Below are positions 6,052 to 8,802 of a stretch of 8,802 bases of DNA, piece after piece (the first letter of the stretch is position 1; every line of letters starts with the position of its first letter). The notes under the pieces were generated by a model, which was not told the DNA's origin, ran no database searches, and saw nothing but the letters and a program-made list of their open reading frames with translations. The stretch covers positions 1-8,802 of the forward strand of contig CALRAY010000018.1 in the NCBI GenBank assembly GCA_943353705.1, given 5' to 3'. The position numbers and the translations under genes were made by a program. This stretch comes from Patescibacteria group bacterium UBA4664. Its GTDB lineage: Bacteria > Patescibacteriota > Saccharimonadia > CAILAD01 > BJGX01.

Positions 6052-6402
6052 CTACTTGGGTGTAATGCGCCAGTACTTACCGGCACGAACCAGCATTACG
6101 GACTTAACATTGCCTAGTAAGGCCATTTGATGGGCTTCTAAGGTTACTCTCCCCTGCTTAGAGTCGAGCTTTGAGGTTGATTTACCGATGCGGAATTTAA
6201 CGTTCAAATCAGCGATTGATTCATCTAGAATATCACCTGATAGCGCAATTTCCATTTCGTTGTCCCATACCTCTTTAGAGTAAAGGTGCAGATATTGGCC
6301 GAAGCCCTGAGTAACCACTACTTCGTTTCCTAACTCGCTCTGTAATTCTCGTGGAATTGTGAGCCTATTTTTGTCGTCTAGTTTTCTTTCGAAGTAATCC
6401 AT
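6052..6402 (-). CDS. mraZ: MraZ, dcw-operon transcriptional regulator
   Basis: DNA-binding regulator of the dcw operon with two SpoVT/AbrB-type halves; it forms ring oligomers and in studied bacteria binds direct GTGGG/TGGG repeats in its own promoter. The 116-aa product is shorter than the usual ~140-150 aa. It keeps the first half-motif LDDKNRLTIP (8-17, usually DxKGRxxxP) and the second LDSKQGRVTL (79-88). The ATG at 6402 is set by the family start (Met, then aromatic residues before the DDK motif); its ribosome binding site is weak. It is the first gene of the dcw cluster. Four exact copies of GTGGGTAA lie upstream (minus strand), which fits self-regulation. In the first motif Asn replaces the usual Gly, a minor deviation. 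Confidence 0.93.
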   Translation of the reverse strand: MDYFERKLDDKNRLTIPRELQSELGNEVVVTQGFGQYLHLYSKEVWDNEMEIALSGDILDESIADLNVKFRIGKSTSKLDSKQGRVTLEAHQMALLGNVKSVMLVRAGKYWRITPK

Positions 6403-6416
6403 TGTCTTTTCTTTCG

Positions 6417-6465
6417 TTACCCACTTTTACCCACTAGAACTATTGTACTCCCCTATCTTACCCAC
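6417..6465 (-). promoter_or_regulatory. MraZ-type operator: three GTGGGTAA boxes at the mraZ promoter
   Basis: On the minus strand, GTGGGTAA occurs exactly at 6424-6417, 6434-6427 and 6465-6458. The first two are 10 bp apart, one helical turn, as in MraZ operators described from E. coli and Mycoplasma. A degenerate AGGGG box (around 6450-6455) lies 10 bp from the third. The boxes span the predicted -35/-10 spacer and the start of the transcript, a position suited to repression. The link to MraZ is inference from this match and position. Confidence 0.75.
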
Positions 6466-6470
6466 TGCAA
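6442..6470 (-). promoter_or_regulatory. Probable sigma70-type promoter of mraZ/dcw operon
   Basis: On the minus strand, TTGCAG (6470-6465) and TACAAT (6447-6442) are separated by 17 bases. The -10 matches the consensus in five of six positions; the -35 is weak (TTG only). Transcription would start around 6435, about 30 bases before the mraZ ATG. A TATAAT further upstream (6493-6488) has no good -35. Confidence 0.5.
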
Positions 6471-6500
6471 TAGTTTTATAGGAGTTTATTATAGTTTTAA

Positions 6501-6521
6501 ATAAGATTTTTATAATCTTAT
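6501..6521. repeat. AT-rich palindrome between the divergent promoters
   Basis: ATAAGATT (6501-6508) is the reverse complement of AATCTTAT (6514-6521), with a five-base centre. It sits midway between the mraZ and VIT promoters. It could be a dimeric-regulator operator. No T-run follows, so it does not resemble a terminator. Confidence 0.55.
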
Positions 6522-6540
6522 AAAGCGAACAAAAAGCGAA

Positions 6541-6548
6541 TTACCCAC
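6541..6548 (-). promoter_or_regulatory. Fourth MraZ-type box, beside the VIT gene promoter
   Basis: TTACCCAC (plus strand) repeats the mraZ operator octamer exactly. The 14-base context 6541-6554 differs from 6458-6471 by a single base. It lies about 10 bases upstream of the extended -10 of the VIT gene and 83 bp from the nearest mraZ-side box. A role in controlling the divergent gene is inference. Confidence 0.5.
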
Positions 6549-6557
6549 TGTAATGTT

Positions 6558-6566
6558 TGCTATAAT
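6558..6566 (+). promoter_or_regulatory. Extended -10 promoter of the VIT-family gene
   Basis: TGCTATAAT is a perfect extended -10 element (TGn plus TATAAT). The -35 region is poor, which is usual for extended -10 promoters. A start about seven bases after the hexamer would fall at 6573-6574, on the A of the ATG at 6574, giving a leaderless mRNA. The upstream ATG at 6553 would then not be transcribed. Confidence 0.6.
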
Positions 6567-6573
6567 TAAGTCT

Positions 6574-7071
6574 ATGAGACATCTAAAACGCATTGCCCCA
6601 GACTACATTCACAGCATATTTTTTGGTATTGAAGATAGTCTAGTATCAACTACGGGTGCGCTTGCTGGTATTGCTATTGGCTCTGGCAATAAAGAGCTTA
6701 TACTCGTAACGGCCATAGTTATAATTGCAGTCGAATCTACCTCAATGGGTGCTAGCGAGTTTTTAAGCGAGGAAACCGAAGAAGATATTGAAAAACGCCC
6801 AAAGCATGCTAACCCTAAAATCAGTGGCTTACTGGTTTTTATATCATATCTAGTAGCTGGTATTATTCCTCTACTACCCTATTTATTACTATCAGGCTTA
6901 AGTGCAATCATTGTCAGTATACTTGCAGCACTAGTAGCGATGACGGTGCTTGGAATAATCAAGGGTAAAATAAGCCACAAGAGCCCGTTGCGATCTGCGC
7001 TAGAAGTACTTATAATCGGCGGAGTTGCAGCTGGAATCGGTATTGCAGTTGGTTTAATCTTTAAGATCTAG
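6574..7071 (+). CDS. VIT1/CCC1-family membrane protein (putative iron/manganese transporter)
   Basis: Small integral membrane protein of the VIT/CCC1 (DUF125) family, whose studied members export Fe2+ or Mn2+ out of the cytosol. The 165-aa product has about five hydrophobic segments (near 23-36, 41-60, 83-104, 106-128, 140-163). Family motifs are GIEDSLVSTTGALAG (18-32, usually GxxDGLVSxxGLVAG) and ESTSMGASEFLS (54-65, usually SMAxGEYxS), keeping Asp21, Met58 and Glu62. The cytosolic metal-binding insert of the ~230-250 aa plant and yeast proteins is shortened to about 20 residues with several Glu (66-74), so metal choice is unclear. I prefer ATG 6574 because an extended -10 overlaps the upstream ATG at 6553, and neither start has a Shine-Dalgarno sequence. 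It is divergent from mraZ and its 3' end overlaps the convergent gene by 11 bases. Confidence 0.8.
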   Translation: MRHLKRIAPDYIHSIFFGIEDSLVSTTGALAGIAIGSGNKELILVTAIVIIAVESTSMGASEFLSEETEEDIEKRPKHANPKISGLLVFISYLVAGIIPLLPYLLLSGLSAIIVSILAALVAMTVLGIIKGKISHKSPLRSALEVLIIGGVAAGIGIAVGLIFKI

Positions 7072-7585
7072 TAGTGGCAATTAGTTCGTGGTATTTCTGC
7101 CAATACTCTATTGGAAGTGAAGGATCGTCAATTGGAACAGTATCTTCAAAATCTTCCTGAAAAGCTGGCGAACTAATATCTAAAATCTTTAAACCATTTG
7201 GTCCCGCTATCCAGCAATCAACCCATCCAGCACCTTCACTGAAGACTACACCGCTTTTCGTATCAACCTCGGTAACTTGAATTTCACCGTTCGGCAGTAT
7301 TGCGAGTAGAGTGCCACTACCTTCAACTACCTGTCGTCTCGCGGTATAACCTTCTTTGGTGATACTCATAATTGGACATGCAGCATTGGGATTAATCTCG
7401 AACAAAGCACCGTCAGCTTGTTCTTCGGTTTCATCTAAATATTTAATCGCAAAGATTCGATAATCTTCATTTGGGTCTATATATGTTAGTTCAGATTCTA
7501 AATCATATTTTATTGGGTGGAACTTTTCATCTGGCCCTAGCAAACCGCCGATATCAACACCTGGCTCTGGAGCTGTTTCAGGCAT
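7061..7585 (-). CDS. Uncharacterised acidic protein, possibly cupin-like, coupled to glyS
   Basis: I do not recognise this 174-aa protein with certainty. It is soluble, acidic and has no signal peptide or membrane segment. The middle (about 57-140) reads like a single beta-barrel: ALFEINP, then RRQVVEGSGTLLAILPNGEI (84-103), a GVVFSEGAGWVDCWI stretch (112-126) and GPNGLKILDISSPAF (128-142). This pattern of turns, ending in a 'G-x-x-x-L-D-I-S-S-P' strand, resembles cupins. The usual metal-binding histidines are absent (the only His residues are 23 and 166), so any cupin here would be non-metal. The start is ATG 7585, with AGGA seven bases upstream, overlapping the glyS stop by eight bases (ATGCCTGA). 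A TTG at 7621 is less likely. Coupling to glyS indicates co-expression, not necessarily a related function. Confidence 0.7.
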   Translation of the reverse strand: MPETAPEPGVDIGGLLGPDEKFHPIKYDLESELTYIDPNEDYRIFAIKYLDETEEQADGALFEINPNAACPIMSITKEGYTARRQVVEGSGTLLAILPNGEIQVTEVDTKSGVVFSEGAGWVDCWIAGPNGLKILDISSPAFQEDFEDTVPIDDPSLPIEYWQKYHELIATTRS

Positions 7586-8802
7586 GTAGCTTTCCTGTGA
7601 GGTAATCCTTGAGTTCTTCAATCTTAATGCGCTCTTGTGCCATAGTGTCGCGATCTCGCACAGTGACGGCCTTATCTTCTAAGCTCTCAAAGTCTACTGT
7701 TACGCAGTATGGTGTGCCGATTTCGTCTTGTCGCCTGTAGCGCTTACCTATAGACTGGGTTTCGTCGTATTCTACATTATATTCACCAGCAATCGATCTA
7801 AATATCTCACGTGCAACATCGCTTAGCTCTGGTTTTTTGCTTAGTGGCAAAATAGCAACTTTAACAGGTGCGATTCTGTGGTCAAATTTCATCACCACTC
7901 GCTTCTCGTCATTAACTTCTTCTTCGGTGTAGGCATCTACAAGTGCTGCCAAAAACAGCCTATCTATGCCAACAGACGTCTCTACCACCCAAGGCAAGGT
8001 GTGCTCTTTTGACTCTTCATTGAAATATTCTAGCTTTTGACCGCTGTATTTTGAGTGTCTACTTAGATCCCAGTCGCCGCGATTATGAATTCCTTCCATT
8101 TCCTTGAAGCCAAATGGAAAATTATACTCGATGTCCCAGGCGTCTTTGGCGTAGTGGGCTCGCTCATTCTCGCCATGCTCTCTAAAACGCAAATTATCTT
8201 TTTGCAAGAAGCTTTGGTGCCACTGCATGCGGCGTTCTTTCCAGCTTTCAAAAACCTCTTTAGCATTATCGGGCTCAACGAACATTTGCATTTCGGCCTG
8301 CTCAAATTCGCGCTGTCTAAACAAGAAGTCGCCTGGAGTTATTTCGTTACGAAAAGCCTTACCTATTTGGGCCACACCAAATGGTAATTTAGCTCGAGTT
8401 GTTTCGCGTACATTATTAAAGTTGGTATAAATTCCCTGGCAGGTTTCGCCTCTTAAATAAGCTGTCTCACTAGAATCTTCAATTGGCCCCAAAAAAGTCT
8501 TCATTAAAAGATTAAAGTGCCTTATTTCTGTCCAGTCGTGTTCTTTACAGTTTGGGCATACTATATCAATTAGCTTAGAATTAAGCTCGTCTACATCCAC
8601 GCTATCGATGTCTGCCAGCTTGTCGGCCCTATAGCGTTTCTTGCAAGCCTTACAGTCTATCAGTGGGTCGCTAAAACGCTCAACATGCCCACTCGCTTCC
8701 CAGACCTTTGGGCTTTGAATAATTGCGCTATCAAGACCGGTGATATTCTCGTTCGTATAGACCATTTCTTTCCACCAGAGCTTCTTGAGGTTATTTTTTA
8801 GT
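7578..8802 (-). CDS. glyS: Glycyl-tRNA synthetase, single-chain alpha2 type (5' end beyond window)
   Basis: Class II aminoacyl-tRNA synthetase charging tRNA-Gly. The reading frame stays open to the window edge: upstream of the internal ATG at 8765 it encodes LKNNLKKLWWKE, a conserved family segment, so the true start lies outside and about 407 residues are visible of roughly 450. Numbering from Met 8765, seen are GLDSAII and KVWEASGH (10-27), paired cysteines C38/C41 and C70/C73 suggesting a zinc site, the glycine-binding block LRGETCQGIYTNF, the motif 2 region FGVAQIGKAFRNEITPGDFLFRQREFEQAE, motif 3 VGIDRLFLAALVDAY, and a C-terminal anticodon-binding domain beginning near RIAPVKVAILPL. This is the archaeal/eukaryal/Thermus-like form, not the alpha2beta2 GlyQS enzyme. 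The block LRGETCQG replaces the common LRPETAQG. It ends in TGA, showing that UGA is a stop here. Confidence 0.96.
   Translation of the reverse strand, partial: LKNNLKKLWWKEMVYTNENITGLDSAIIQSPKVWEASGHVERFSDPLIDCKACKKRYRADKLADIDSVDVDELNSKLIDIVCPNCKEHDWTEIRHFNLLMKTFLGPIEDSSETAYLRGETCQGIYTNFNNVRETTRAKLPFGVAQIGKAFRNEITPGDFLFRQREFEQAEMQMFVEPDNAKEVFESWKERRMQWHQSFLQKDNLRFREHGENERAHYAKDAWDIEYNFPFGFKEMEGIHNRGDWDLSRHSKYSGQKLEYFNEESKEHTLPWVVETSVGIDRLFLAALVDAYTEEEVNDEKRVVMKFDHRIAPVKVAILPLSKKPELSDVAREIFRSIAGEYNVEYDETQSIGKRYRRQDEIGTPYCVTVDFESLEDKAVTVRDRDTMAQERIKIEELKDYLTGKLHA

Noticed and set aside
7578..7580. Recoding of UGA as glycine (as in Gracilibacteria/Absconditabacteria)
   Set aside because: The TGA at the end of glyS falls where the family normally ends and is followed by another in-frame TGA soon after. 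No other gene contains an in-frame TGA, so UGA is a stop.
8063..8430. Open frames on both strands inside glyS, and similar plus-strand frames within ftsW, ftsI and rsmH
   Set aside because: They lie wholly within well-supported genes, have no ribosome binding sites and no recognisable protein features, so they are frame shadows.
7578..8765. GlyRS starting at the ATG at 8765
   Set aside because: The frame stays open to the window edge and encodes the conserved segment LKNNLKKLWWKE before that Met, so the Met is internal and the gene is cut by the window.

Overview
The window is a low-GC bacterial segment. It carries the start of a division and cell-wall (dcw) gene cluster on the minus strand, a divergent membrane transporter gene, and the end of a glycyl-tRNA synthetase operon. 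Several things point to a Patescibacteria/CPR lineage, probably Saccharibacteria-like: compact genes, a short MraZ, a dcw cluster without murE, murF and murD at their usual places, the single-chain (alpha2) GlyRS next to it, and a short VIT-family protein. This placement is inferred from gene content, not from a phylogeny. UGA acts as a stop (glyS ends in TGA), so the genetic code looks standard rather than the UGA=Gly code of Gracilibacteria and Absconditabacteria.

Layout in the direction of dcw transcription (right to left): the mraZ promoter with MraZ-type boxes (about 6417-6470), mraZ (6402-6052), a 297-base spacer with several inverted repeats, rsmH (5754-4858), a 21-codon small ORF with a strong ribosome binding site (4828-4763), an ftsL-like gene (4670-4344), ftsI (4340-2577), mraY (2545-1520), ftsW (1518-289) and the 5' part of murG (371 to beyond base 1). 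From ftsL on, the genes are tightly packed. Gaps are 3, 31 and 1 bases, and ftsW and murG overlap by 83 bases. Together the genes cover transcriptional control (MraZ), 16S rRNA methylation (RsmH), the septal synthase and its regulator (FtsW, FtsI, FtsL), and lipid I/II synthesis (MraY, MurG).

Right of mraZ, a shared AT-rich regulatory region (6403-6573) separates the dcw operon from a divergent VIT/CCC1-type transporter gene (6574-7071, plus strand). That gene appears to start from an extended -10 promoter placed so that the mRNA would be leaderless. The octamer TTACCCAC, the likely MraZ box, occurs four times here: three copies at the mraZ promoter and one beside the VIT promoter. The VIT gene meets, tail to tail and with an 11-base overlap, an unrecognised 174-aa gene (7585-7061). 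That gene is translationally coupled to glyS (7578 to beyond 8802, 5' end outside the window).

Most of the window is ordinary core-gene content. The parts that go beyond standard annotation are the small ORF between rsmH and ftsL, the repeated A-rich CAAAAA leaders, the MraZ-like box at the transporter promoter, the long ftsW/murG overlap, and the hairpin-rich mraZ-rsmH spacer. I see no mobile element, CRISPR array, tRNA or rRNA gene.
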